From contig NW_017567003.1 of NCBI RefSeq assembly GCF_001661265.1, positions 186,001-250,000 on the forward strand: 64,000 nucleotides of DNA, in the 5' to 3' direction. The position numbers were made by a program, and so were the translations under genes. The stretch's first letter is position 1; the number at the start of each line of letters is the position of its first letter. Below the pieces are notes generated by a model. That model worked only from the letters and a program-made list of their open reading frames with translations. It had not been told where the DNA came from and searched no databases. Origin of the DNA: Saitoella complicata NRRL Y-17804. Lineage: Eukaryota; Ascomycota; Saitoellomycetes; Saitoellales; Saitoellaceae. Below are positions 52,896 through 63,407 of this stretch, piece by piece.

Positions 52896-53701
52896 TCACT
52901 GCTCCATCGGCGACATCACATCTCTACTCCCAGGCCGTCCCTCCAACGGCTCCGCCAACCTCCTCCTCTGCGCCTCACTTTGCCCATCCTGCCACCTCTG
53001 CAACTTGCCCACCTCATTAACCCCAAACCCAAAAATCCTCGGCACATACCTCTGCGCATCCACAGCCCCAGCCCCAGCCCCAGCCCCAGCCCCAGCCCCA
53101 GCCCCCTTCCCACTCGGCACCAACTGTGGGTATTGTGCGAGTAACATGTGGGGGAACGAAGTCCCGAAGTAGGCGCCGTCGATTGAGCCATGTCGTGGGG
53201 ATTTTGGGGTGTAGATGTCTTCGCAGCGGGGGCAGTAGAGTTTTACGCTGTCTTGTCCTGGGAGGTCAGAGGTTCCGATTGGGAGGAGGGGGTGGGAGGA
53301 ACATAGGACGCGGGGACAGCGGCCAAAGTCGTGTTTCTTGTACTTCTCGAGCTGTGGTCATGCAGTTAGCTATTCGTCCGTACACTGAAGTGAGAGAGGG
53401 GACATACCATCTTTTGCAATCCCTTGATGGTGATGATATACCGCGCATGTACCAAGCCATAAAAGTGTCTCGCGCAACTCTCGACATCTTCCCGAATATT
53501 TTCATCTCCCTCCCAACAATCCGTGACCATGTCCAACGCGTCCGCATAATGGGGTCCGATCTCCGCGTTTAAACCTGTGAGGTTGAAGCGGTCCGTGATA
53601 TAGTCTTCGTCGATTTCGCAAAAGTACTCGTTTCCTTTTGAGCCGAGGAACCATTCGATCCAGTAGCCGGAGGAGATGGAGGAGGAGGAGTCGTGGTCCA
53701 T
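52896..53701 (-). CDS. Casein kinase 2 regulatory (beta) subunit
   Basis: The regulatory subunit of the tetrameric kinase CK2. Exons are 53408-53701 and 52896-53351, with a 56-nt intron (GTATGT...CCACAG). The 249 residues begin MDHDSSSSISSGYWIEWFLG, then SKGNEYFCEIDEDYITDRFN and YGLVHARYIITIKGLQKM. The zinc finger has CPRVLC and, 24 residues on, CPRCEDIY, followed by SIDGAYFGTSFPHML. The acidic loop (CWEGDENIREDVESC) is weaker than in most CK2 beta. Near the C-terminus, the FGF-like IFGFGVNEVG is preceded by seven Gly-Ala pairs coded by a hexanucleotide repeat. The frame stays open upstream to 53941, but MDHDSSSS is the natural start. It is divergent to TMA20, with 264 bases between starts. 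Confidence 0.93.
53064..53105 (+). repeat. Coding hexanucleotide repeat agcccc, about 7 copies
   Basis: Encodes a Gly-Ala run on the minus strand within CK2 beta, between the zinc-finger domain and the C-terminal segment. Confidence 0.92.
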
Positions 53702-53965
53702 GGTGGTGTGTAGAAGGTCGTGTAATGGGCGGTTGGTGTGAAGGGAGAGTGAGATGTGGAGACGAATGCTGACGGATTGAGATGGTGCGCTGCTTGATCC
53801 CTTGTAGAATGACCCGGTCAATCGACAATTCCAATTCTTCTTCTTTTGGAGTTCGAGGAGTGCTGCAGCTTCCTGTCGGTGGATTTCACGTGCTCGCCAA
53901 TTCAGGGGTCTCACCGCTGAGCTCACACGACGTCCAGTCAACCAGCATATACCCCATTTGCAAGA

Positions 53966-54629
53966 TGTTCAGAAAGTGTGTTGCTCCGAGGTCGGTATTG
54001 ATGGCATGCTGATGAGCGGTGCAACAGATTCGATCCATCCACAGACATTGCCGGACGAACCCAGGTCAAGTCCTCCGTCGTCCGCAACATCCGCACAAAG
54101 CTTGTCCAGGACTATCCCGGCCTTGAGCCTGTCCTCGACGAGATCCTGCCTAAAAAGGGTGCTTTAACCCTCATCAAATGGTGCTTCGAGTTTTGACAAT
54201 CGAATCGCATTGAATTTGGGCTAACATATTGGGCACAGCCGAGAACACATCTCCATCCTTACAAATCAAGATAAAGAAATCCTCTTTTTCCAACACTACG
54301 ACGACGCCTTCCACCCCCACCTCCGTCTCGTCCACAAATACCCCAATGCATTCCCAACGCTCCGCGTCGACCGTGGTGCGATCAAGTTCGTGTTGAATGG
54401 AGCAGATATCATGTGTCCTGGACTTACTTCACCAGGAGCATTGGGTGGCGAGGAGATTCCTGATATTCCGGCGGAGAGAGTGGTGGTGATTACGGCGCAG
54501 GGGAAGGAGCATGCGCTTGCGGTTGGATTTACGAAGATGAGTGCAAGGGATATGGTGTCGATCAACAAGGGCATCGGAGTGGAGAACGTGCACTCTTTGG
54601 GTGACCCGCTGTGGAACTTTATCCCTTAA
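53966..54629 (+). CDS. TMA20: Translation factor TMA20/MCT-1 (PUA domain)
   Basis: Partner of Tma22/DENR in recycling 40S subunits and reinitiation. Exons are 53966-53976 (11 nt, ATG TTC AGA AA), 54028-54180 and 54239-54629. Introns are 51 nt (GTGTGT...CAACAG) and 58 nt (GTGCTT...GCACAG). The 184 residues read MFRKFDPSTDIAGRTQVKSS, VVRNIRTKLVQDYPGLEPVL, DEILPKKGALTLIKCREHIS, then KYPNAFPTLRVDRGAIKFVL and NGADIMCPGLTSPGA of the PUA domain. It ends SINKGIGVENVHSLGDPLWN FIP. Length and motifs match yeast Tma20 (181 residues) closely. The first exon is very short but certain from the conserved start. Confidence 0.95.
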
Positions 54630-54789
54630 GCGAGTAATGGGACATCTTGGAAAGAGTAAAAGGAGAGGAAAGAGACAAACATTTCGGCATGAACCAGAGA
54701 TGAGATTTGTTCGACCACAAAACCACGGATCAAGTCTACGATAGACACCCCACAATAAAATCTTACATGTATCCCACCCCACCGTACGT

Positions 54790-56346
54790 CTACTGATACG
54801 TCTTCTCCAACTCCAAGAACATCTGATACACCTCCTCTACAGTCTTCTCTCCCAACTGTTTCCCATCCCTTGATCTTACAGCAACAGAGCCATTTTCCAT
54901 CTCCTTCTGTCCCACAACCAATGTAAAGTTCACCCTCCTCTTCTGTGCTTCCCGCACCCGCTTACCCAACGTCTTGCCTTCTGATGCATCCACATCCACG
55001 AAGAACGTCCGTGTAGCCATCTCCAAAATTGGGATTGGCGGTTCAGTCGCAGTCGTGAGTGTATTCGTAACACCCGACAAACGTCTCTGAACAGCTTCAG
55101 CATACGCAATGACCTCCGGCGCAGTCGTAGCTGGCACCACCGTCGCCTGTCTCGGGCTCAACCAGAACGGCCACTTCCCCGCTGTATGCTCCATCAATAT
55201 TGCCATCGTCCTCTCCACACTTCCCAAGATTGCTCGATGTACAATGACGGGTGCCTGGATCTCTCCACCAGCATCTCTGTATTTCAAGTTGAAGCGATGA
55301 GGAAGCTGGAAGTCGAGTTGGATGGTTGCAGTTTGATGTCGTCTCCCGGCTGCGTCTTTGAGCACAATATCAATCTTTGGCCCATAGAATGCTCCATCAC
55401 CCTCCTTAACTGCCCATTCCCTCCCAGTGGTGTTGAGTGCCTCCTTCAGCGCCCCCTCAGCCTGTTCCCATTCTGCCAGTTCTCCAATGTACTTCTCTGG
55501 CCTTGTTGACAAGAACAACTCGTAACTTGGCAGTTGAAACACCGTAAACACCGCATGAACAAACCTCAACGTATCCGCAATCTCAGATGTGATTTGCGCA
55601 GGTGTACAGAAGATGTGTGCATCATCCTGATGGAAACGGCGAACACGGGTCAAGCCTTGTAGAGCACCTGATGCCTCATTCCGGTGCAGCGGTGAGAAAT
55701 CTGCGTAGCGGATTGGGAGGTCGCGGTAGGAGCGGTCGTCAGATGCATATATCAGACAATGACCTGGGCAGTTCATCGGTTTGAGTCCATACTCCTCATC
55801 CTCGAGATACCTTCCCTCCTGCTTTGCCTTTGCTGCTTCACCCTCTGCCCCACGTCCAGTGACGGAGAACATATCCTCAGCATAATTCTCCCAATGCCCA
55901 CTCTGCTCCCACAAGGTCTTCTTGTAGATAATTGGACTGATTACCTCTTCATACCCATACAGTGAATACTGCTTCCGCATGAAAGCCAGCAGTTTGTTGA
56001 ATATCCGTGTGCCATGGGGGAGGAAGAAGACTGAGCCGGGGGTAAGGGGTGAGATTGTATAGAGGCCTTGAGCGACAGCGATGGATTGGTGGTCGAGGTC
56101 GGTGGCTGTAGATGGTGACGGAGGAGTAGATTTCTTTGCAGATGGAGGAGCTGGCGCCGGTGGGGCTTGCGGTGCTTGTGGTGGTGTTGGTTCACATGCG
56201 ACACAGTCTATAGCACAGACGTTCAGCATTGAAGCCCCGGATCATGAGGGATGGAGACACGTACATGGCCGGCGCGTATTCGCAAGGACTACCCGAGGCA
56301 GCAATTGCACTCGAAGGCTCAATGGATTCGCAATGAATCGTCTCAT
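54790..56346 (-). CDS. MST1: Threonyl-tRNA synthetase, mitochondrial
   Basis: A 499-residue class II synthetase. Exon 1 at 56265-56346 codes MRRFIANPLSLRVQLLPRVV, an Arg-rich presequence. A 57-nt intron (GTACGT...CTATAG, branch GCTGAAC) precedes exon 2 at 54790-56207. A Pro/Ala linker leads into the catalytic core: TPGSVFFLPHGTRIFNKLLA, EVISPIIYKKTLWEQSGHWE, MNCPGHCLIY, then motif 2 FSPLHRNEASGALQGLTRVR followed by RFHQDDAHIF. FYGPKIDI and motif 3 RAILGSVERTMAILMEH come next. The C-terminal anticodon domain ends VEEVYQMFLELEKTYQ. It lacks the TGS and editing domains of the cytosolic enzyme, as yeast Mst1 does. An open frame from an internal ATG at 56229 covers most of the gene but misses the presequence. 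Confidence 0.95.
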
Positions 56347-56866
56347 CGTGTACGAGGGCCTGGTTATGGGGGCTCGCGTGTCGAGAAATGTGCCGTAGGG
56401 TTCGTAACGTTGATCATGACATGCATGTCCGAATCGAGCGACAAAGTCTACGGCACGTTAAATATATTATCAAAAGTGACGCTGGTTGAAACCCGACACT
56501 TGGGGGTTTACACTACGTAGACGGGCTTTACGATGCGCTGATAAAGTTGCAATGGGACGGAACGACATCGAAGGTGAATACAAGCCCCAATCCACTGATG
56601 AAGCCGAACACAATTTTACCAATCCAAATCCCTGATTTTCGCAGCACCCATTCGTTCTTCAAGTGATTTCACATGGCGAGAGTAGGAAAGTCGTGGGCCG
56701 AACCGGGTGTAGTGTACATCCTGCTCCATTCTGTAGACCAAGACAATAGGTGATATTTTGTCAATTCAAAACCCCATGTCCTTCCAGTGCATCATATTGC
56801 ATAGCCTCAGACAACCAGAAAAGCACGCCCAAAAATAGAACCGTTCCAAGCCTGGGAGCGATCCGT
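56347..56866. other. Intergenic, no gene seen
   Basis: The upstream region of the mitochondrial ThrRS and the 3' flank of RPS23. Nothing recognisable. Confidence 0.6.
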
Positions 56867-57416
56867 TTATGAGCGGGGCTTCTCCTTCTTCTCCTTCCAC
56901 AAAGCAATCAAAGCGACACCGGAGACCTAGAGTAACTTCGTTAGATGGTGGCAAAGTGGTGGAGGAAGGGTTAGACGAACCTTGACGACCTTGAAACGAA
57001 CACCGGGAATATCACCCTTGGCCTTACCCTTACGACCGAAACCAGCAAGGAGGACCTCGTCGTTCTCGTCGACAAAGTTCAAACAACCGTCATTGGGAAC
57101 GAAAGCGGTGACCTTCTTTCCGTTCTTGATGAGCTGAACACGGACACACTTACGAATAGCGGAGTTGGGCTGCTTGGCCTCAACACCGATCTTCTCAAGG
57201 ACGATACCCCTAGCGAATACATGTAAGGAAACGATTGATTGAGGGTTGGTAATGGAGGAAAACTCACTTGGCGTGGGAGGATCCACCGAAGGGGGAGGAC
57301 TTGAAGACGGTACCGAGCAACCTCTTGCGGAAGGCCTCGTCGGCCCAACGCTGCTCACGGCGGTGGTTGCGGAGCTTGCGTGCGGAGTTGAGACCTCTAG
57401 GCTTTCCCTTACCCAT
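56867..57416 (-). CDS. RPS23: 40S ribosomal protein uS12 (RPS23)
   Basis: The decoding-centre protein of the small subunit, 145 residues as in yeast. Exons are 57268-57416, 56981-57209 and 56867-56926. Introns are 58 nt (GTGAGT...CGCTAG) and 54 nt (GTTCGT...CTCTAG). The reading is [60 protein letters not shown] (with the hydroxylatable Pro) and [20 protein letters not shown]. It ends [18 protein letters not shown] further intron lies in the 5' leader. Bases around 57720-57740 include ccctaacc, similar to elements seen in ribosomal-protein promoters. Codon bias is strong. Confidence 0.98.
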
Positions 57417-57421
57417 GTTGA

Positions 57422-57590
57422 CTGCAGAAAGGATCCAAGTCAGCAATTGTTTGAAGTTGAAGAAACACCCGACGCGACATAGCACAGCCGTACGGAACGC
57501 TGGGACACTGGTTCTTTTTCGAGGCGAACAAGAGGAACAGCATGAGAGCGTTCCGATCGGCGAGGAGCAGCATCGTTTTCCTTGACGTAC
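57422..57590 (-). other. Intron in the RPS23 5' leader
   Basis: GTACGT at 57590 and TTTCTGCAG ending at 57422 bound a 169-nt segment with a GCTGAC branch site, six bases before the start codon. Leader introns of this type are common in fungal ribosomal-protein genes. Confidence 0.65.
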
Positions 57591-57843
57591 CTGTTGATGA
57601 GACGGCTGCTGCTGGTGACGGGGCAAACGACTAACGATCCTCAGACCTCCAAATTTCGTGTGTAGTGCTTCTCGCGGGCAATTGGCGCTAACCCTCGGCG
57701 CAGGAGGCTCGGAGAGGGTTCGGGTGCCCTAACCTGCCAGAATTTGAGTGTGCCTGGCTGGGAAGGTACCCTGAGGGTTTATTGCAATTCAATCAACGCC
57801 ATGACTCCGTGATAAATATCATCATAAATAACCCGTGCTACTC

Positions 57844-60800
57844 TTACTTGATCTTCGTGTACTCTTTCGTAGCCCATGCAAACAATCCCTCCATCTTATC
57901 CTTCTCCGCCGGTGACTTGAACGGCTGCGTCTCCTCTTCCTCCTGCACGCGCGGCAACTGTGAGCTCTCCCGTTCCATCCTGGTAGAAGTGGCGCTGACC
58001 CTCTTCTCCTCCTTGGGCTCAATCGTCAAAGAGCGGCGCCAGAGAGACATCTGATCGCCAGACTTGCCCATACGAACAGACTGAATGTGCTTATCAATCC
58101 ATGACTGAAGCTCTGTGACCTCCGCCAACTTGTACGGAATTTGGAACCGCTGAACCTCGTTGATGATCTTCGTCGTCTTGACATACTTGTCAAAGTTGAT
58201 CAAGTCAAGGTTACCAGACGGTGACAACCTCGTCGACGGGTTACCCTCGTGAATGAACGTCAAGTCCGTCAAGTAAAGACCCAAGAAGGGCAAACAAGGC
58301 GGAACATGCGCCCTCAACCGCGCACGGTAAACGGCGTAATTCCTCGAGTGATCCGTGATGGCCTTGAGTTGATCCAATGTACCCTTCGTCTTCGAGGACA
58401 CCAACTGCCAGGTATTCTTCAACCTCGCAATGGTAGAAGAGCTGAGCGCACACAAGATCGCCATACAAGTACTGTAGTTGCTCAACCCAACACTACGATC
58501 GGCGACCTTGACCCAAGCCTTGATAATAGCAGCACGCTTCTTCGCATCACCCTCCGCCAAGATAGATTCAGCAACCCATCCCGCAAGATCAGTGGACAAC
58601 GCCGTCGTCTGCTTCACATTCGGACAATGTCCATTCTTCTTGCTAAACTCCTGCCCAACCAACTCCTCTGGCGTAATCGCACAGAATAACTTGGACTCCT
58701 TGAGCGTCAATTGCCTCGCGAGCTCCGTAGGGTCGAAATCCAGCACAGAAGGCCCAGACCCATACCCAGACGAGGAAGTCCACGTCCTCAACCTCGCCAA
58801 CTCACTCTTCGAGATCATGGGTGGAGGAACAGGAGCATCAACCAACGCCAAACCACCAGGCACAGCATTGATCTTACCAACCGTATTCGAGATCCTAGGA
58901 GTAGGAGGCGCACCATACTCGGTGCTAACCCGTCTACACAACTCCTCCAACCTCTTTCCAGCCTGAGGCAACTTTGCCGCCAACTCCTCAACAGCAAAAG
59001 GCATAATCACATCCAAGGCCTCATAGTCCAGATCCTGGCGCCAGTGTCCTTCCATCCATCCCTTGAAGACGTTGTACACCCTCAAACGAATAGGAACAGC
59101 AACACGCTGCTCCCAATCCGCGGTAGCAAGAATTTGCGGCTGAATCCTGAACCTCTGGATCAAAGCCTCGGCAAGAGCCAAAGGCGAAGTCCACAACCTG
59201 AACGTGAGGTAGAAGGTAGCAGCGAACAACGCATCAGGCGTCGACTCTGCCATTGTCATCCGCTCGACCAAGGCATGGAGGGTACCCCCAGTGACCTGTC
59301 CATCGGCATTGAACGCAATCTGGGCAGGCCTCTTCTCAGCAGCCGGGCTCTCGGGCTCAGGCGTCGTCGCACTCGTAGAGGTGCTCGCCCGGTGACTCGG
59401 CAGACTATCCCTAAAGCTAGCAGCCGTATACGCACTGCTATCCGTCGAGAACGTATTCGGCTTCTTGCCTTGTTGCTGCTGCACGGGCTGTTGTTGAGGC
59501 TGGGATTGGTTGGCGCTGCTCACGAAGAACGGAGCAGAGATAACAACTGGCCCCTCATCCTCCGCAACCTCCTCCTCCTCCTCCTCCTCCTCCTCCTCAA
59601 GCAAATCTTCCTTTTGTCGAATCGAGGCCTCAAACTTGGCCTTCGCCTCTGCATCACGACGACGGATATACTCCAAAGAACTCGCGACATCGCTTCCATA
59701 CGAAAACGTACTAGACGCAATCGAGCTCTTGCTCTGGTGCTTCCTGACCGTGTTCGACGAAATGCTGGCAAGACGCTGTTCGAACCGTCCGTTCCTCGCC
59801 TCCTCGACAGTAGGGATTCCGAGAGCGCGAACAGCACTCCCAACACTCCCCCTCCTAACATCCTGCGCAGGCATGATCGTCGAATCACTCCGATCCCTCG
59901 CGATACTCCGGATTGCGGGAGGCGTATTCTCGTCCCTCTCACTCCACTCCTCAATGCTCTCAATCACGAATCGCGCACGCGCAACGACTTCACCCGCACT
60001 CCTCACGCAATCCGTCGCAACAATAACCAACTCCTTCCCTTGCTCCTCACTCACCATCCCAGGTCCCTCCTCCTCGTCCTCAGCCTGCGCAGTCACAACT
60101 TCTCTCGCGGCACTAACGAGCATCATCGTCTTCTTGAACATCGTGTTTTTCGCATCCTCCAGTTGCGCGTTCGGGGCACGAGCACACACCGCATCAAGTA
60201 CATGCAACAAATTCCTCGCACTCGCGACACAAGTCTTGGTCGTCGCCAACAACTCAGCCGGAGACCCACTTTGTAAATGCAGACGCCCGATGTATGCGGC
60301 GAGATGCGACAACAACGAATCATGCGCGATCGTGAGTTTCTGCAATACAGACTCGGAAGTATCTTCTGACATGATGGTGCTCGTAACACTAACCGACGAA
60401 TCCGCTCTCTTCCGTCCCGTCATCTTTGAGCCAGAACTACTGGGTCGATTAATGCTATTCGCCGTCATCGGCCTCGAGCTCAAACTCGACGTGGGTCGGC
60501 TGAAATTGGAGTGTGCAGTCGCTGGCCTGCTGAGAGGCTGCGTCATGCTATACCTCGCAGGCACCGCCGAAGCAGCCGCAAACTCCGCCTCGTAATCGCC
60601 GTTGTCGTCTTCATCCTCTTCTTCCTCGTACTTCCATAACTCAGCCGGGCCAGCAACGACCTCGATGAACTTGGAAGCACGCGAGGAAATGCGTTCCACG
60701 CGTTGTTGAATATCCTCTACATACTCGTACAACACCTCTGCGTCCGCAGCGGTAGCGTCACGAGCAGTAGCGATGAGCGTACTCAAATCACTCAGAAGGA

Positions 60801-61416
60801 TCTTGCGTTCACGCCTGACAACATCCGAAGACCTCACAAGCGGGCTTTCGCGCGTCATGCAGTTCGTAGTAATCTAAACCACATTTTCATTAGCATACAT
60901 CCCGTCAACTCCTACTCATTTCCCGCCACTTACCAGAATACCACGAACAGCACTCACAACACACGCAACCGCACTCCCCCATCCCTCAACCCCATGTCCC
61001 TGCCTCAACACCCCCTTCACCAACTCAACCGCACTAACAAGCGGCCTCAAAATCCTCAACCCATACGGCTCGCAATAATTACTCGGAAACCAGCCGCGTT
61101 CGCCCGTAGACAACAAACTCCCGTCAGCCCATCCCGAAGGATGTAACGCGTGCACCATGACAATCTGCCCAGCCTCGAGCGGCAAACAGACTGTATCTAG
61201 CTGCGCAGCGTCCTGCGGTTGAAACTGGTGCAAAACGCGGAGGTAGGTTGGTGCGGGACCACCATGGCTGTGTAAAGATGAGTCCGACGTCCGGGGACGC
61301 GAGAGGGTGTCGTTCTCGGAGTGGCCTTGGGAGGAGGATGTCGAGGGGCGTGTCGCGGCGGTCAAGGTAGCATTTGACTTCTGGATGCGTAGCGGACGGG
61401 GTGCTAGTGCTGCCAT
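57844..61416 (-). CDS. CDC25: Ras guanine-nucleotide exchange factor, CDC25 type with SH3
   Basis: Activates Ras by GDP release, upstream of adenylate cyclase or MAPK signalling at the plasma membrane. Exon 1 at 60934-61416 and exon 2 at 57844-60873, with a 60-nt intron (GTAAGT...GTTTAG), give 1170 residues. An SH3 domain lies at about residues 56-120 (YLRVLHQFQPQD, GWFPSNYCEPY). The middle is Ser/Thr-rich, with a ten-Glu run coded by a CTC repeat near 59570-59600 and a QQQ tract. The Ras exchanger motif (QVTGGTLHALVERMT, FYLTFRLWTSPLALAEALIQ) is near 690. The catalytic domain is near 875-1110: ARQLTLKESKLFCAITPEEL, VGLSNYSTCMAILCALSSST, PFLGLYLTDLTFIHEGNPST and INFDKYVKTTKIINEVQRFQ. SH3 plus REM plus catalytic order is that of Cdc25 orthologs. 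Confidence 0.95.
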
Positions 61417-63407
61417 TGCTGTATACGTATGTGATGATGGGATGTATGCTGATAGAGAAACGCGTTTTCGGTTGTCCTGTCGAACACCACCGTCAGTTCT
61501 TCGTCGCCCAAAAATCCACAACACCACGCCCAAACGCACCAGCAACTCCGTACCGATATCACACAAGTCAAAATATCGTATCCTAAAGCTTCCTTCACAC
61601 AAAAGAAACCCAGAGCCGTCGATGAACGCGTAACAACCAGCTCTTTCCCTTCAATGACGAGCCCTTAAGCTTGACGGGTTGACGGCGGACAGGACCGTTC
61701 AAAAGTTAAGTTTGGTGCTAATCCCGTACGCGCGCATGGATAGCGCGAACTTCCGCCAGCCAAAACAATTGCGTGCGGGAAATGAACCCCTTGATGGGAG
61801 GCGCGCGTGAAGATCGTCTGAAGATGTCAGTTGTTGCAATTGCCGTCGTTTACGGGAGGGTGTAGGAAGGGCTACGATGGGTTGGCTGGGGGCAGTCTGT
61901 AAGCATATTCCCTTCAGCTCATCGCTCCGACTCAAACCGCCCAAAAATGGACTTCGGAAATCATCTTCCGCCTAAGACCTCACGCATAACTCCCACCACG
62001 GCAGACAACGGTACTGCAGCGCTTGAGCCTGCGCAACGGCCTCCGCTGCGCAGCTGCAGTGTTCGCCTTCTACGTCTACGCACAGCACGCACCTCCAACC
62101 CCGCTTTCGAACCCGGACGTCAGCCAGGCGAGTAATGCCGGGTTAATTTGGGGAGCTCGAGTGAGGTCCGGGTGGCGAATATGTCAAGTTTCCGATGGCG
62201 AAGCGTTGACGTTCGTGCGTCGTAATTGCGAAACGCGAAACTCCGACAACGTGAGATGTACACCCATCCGTAGACCGTCCCATAGATTGACTTCGAAACT
62301 CAAGACACCCAAGGCCCTAGCACGTCGACATCGAACTCGATATTTACATAATCGCGGACTCGGGACCCGGAACACGGGAGGTCACTTGGGCTCAATCCCA
62401 AACTCAACCAAGCTTATTCCCTATGGATGAAACGCGACGGTGTGTGCCGCCTCGTTCCCAGCTGGACGGACGAACAAGAAAAGGGCTCAAGAGCAAATCA
62501 ACTGCAATTGCGAATTGTGAATAAAGATCGTACTCCGACACGCTCCAACCGGATAAAGGGTATTAAAGATACTGAAGCCCAACCCATCCTCCATCATCTC
62601 ATGACCAACCATTCCTTCTGGCCTCCAGCTCCTAGGACCTCATTCATGACCATTCACCAACCGCATCAACCTCCCTCCGCCTCAGCCGTAGGTACCGTCT
62701 TCCACTGCGGCCTCGTATCAGGCCTTCCCCTCTGCGCATCAGCCCTCGTAACCCGAATCGTCCGCTTCACATACAACCCCAACAATATCGCCATCGTGAA
62801 TGCACAAATGGGGGCAGTTAGAGTCCTACAACATCGCCGTCATTAGTCCTTGTTCCGCATACTTCCTTGCAACTGGTAGGAAAGACGTACCGGATGTTAA
62901 TGGTCGTCATGGAGGAACACTCGTACGCGTGAGCATGTGAAAGTCAGGGTTCGTTGTGAGGCGCGCGGTCTGGCAGCGGAGGAGACGTCATGCAGTGATC
63001 GGCGCGCGCACTCTGAACCCTTAACCGGTCGTTTCAGCTCGACAATGCAGAAAGTTCCAGGGCTCGACGGGATGACCATCCAGGCTGTCCTCGTGAAGGA
63101 GTAGAAGAAGCAGAAAAGATGAAGGTCATTGTTGGCTAAGCTATGGAAAAGGGTATCCTCTAAACTACTGCTATAATAAAATGAGAAAGACGAAACAAAA
63201 AGACTCCCGGAACAATAAGAAAGGCTCACCCTCGAGTAGACAGAGGTGGCTCGAAACAAAACCCAATGATGACAAGACAGTCCATAGCTTAGCATTCATC
63301 CTTCGCTGCTCCGCGTGCTTCCCTCTCCCTGGACGTATTGCATGCATCCATGACAAATGGTCCATATGCATACACGCACTCGTATCGTACCCCGTAGGTA
63401 CCCAGGT
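61417..63407. other. Long intergenic region, no supported gene
   Basis: About 2 kb. The open frame at 62427-62846 on plus (139 codons) carries no motif, and other frames are shorter or shadowed. The first few hundred bases are the RasGEF upstream region. I see no RNA gene or repeat. Confidence 0.5.

Noticed and set aside
58711-60595. Two long plus-strand frames (521 and 361 codons) opposite the RasGEF
   Set aside because: Both are antisense to well-recognised RasGEF domains, and they are Arg/Leu or Ser/Leu low complexity.
62427-62846. A 139-codon frame in the long gap before CUT8
   Set aside because: No conserved pattern and no splice structure. The hydrophobic stretch is short. Not enough to call.
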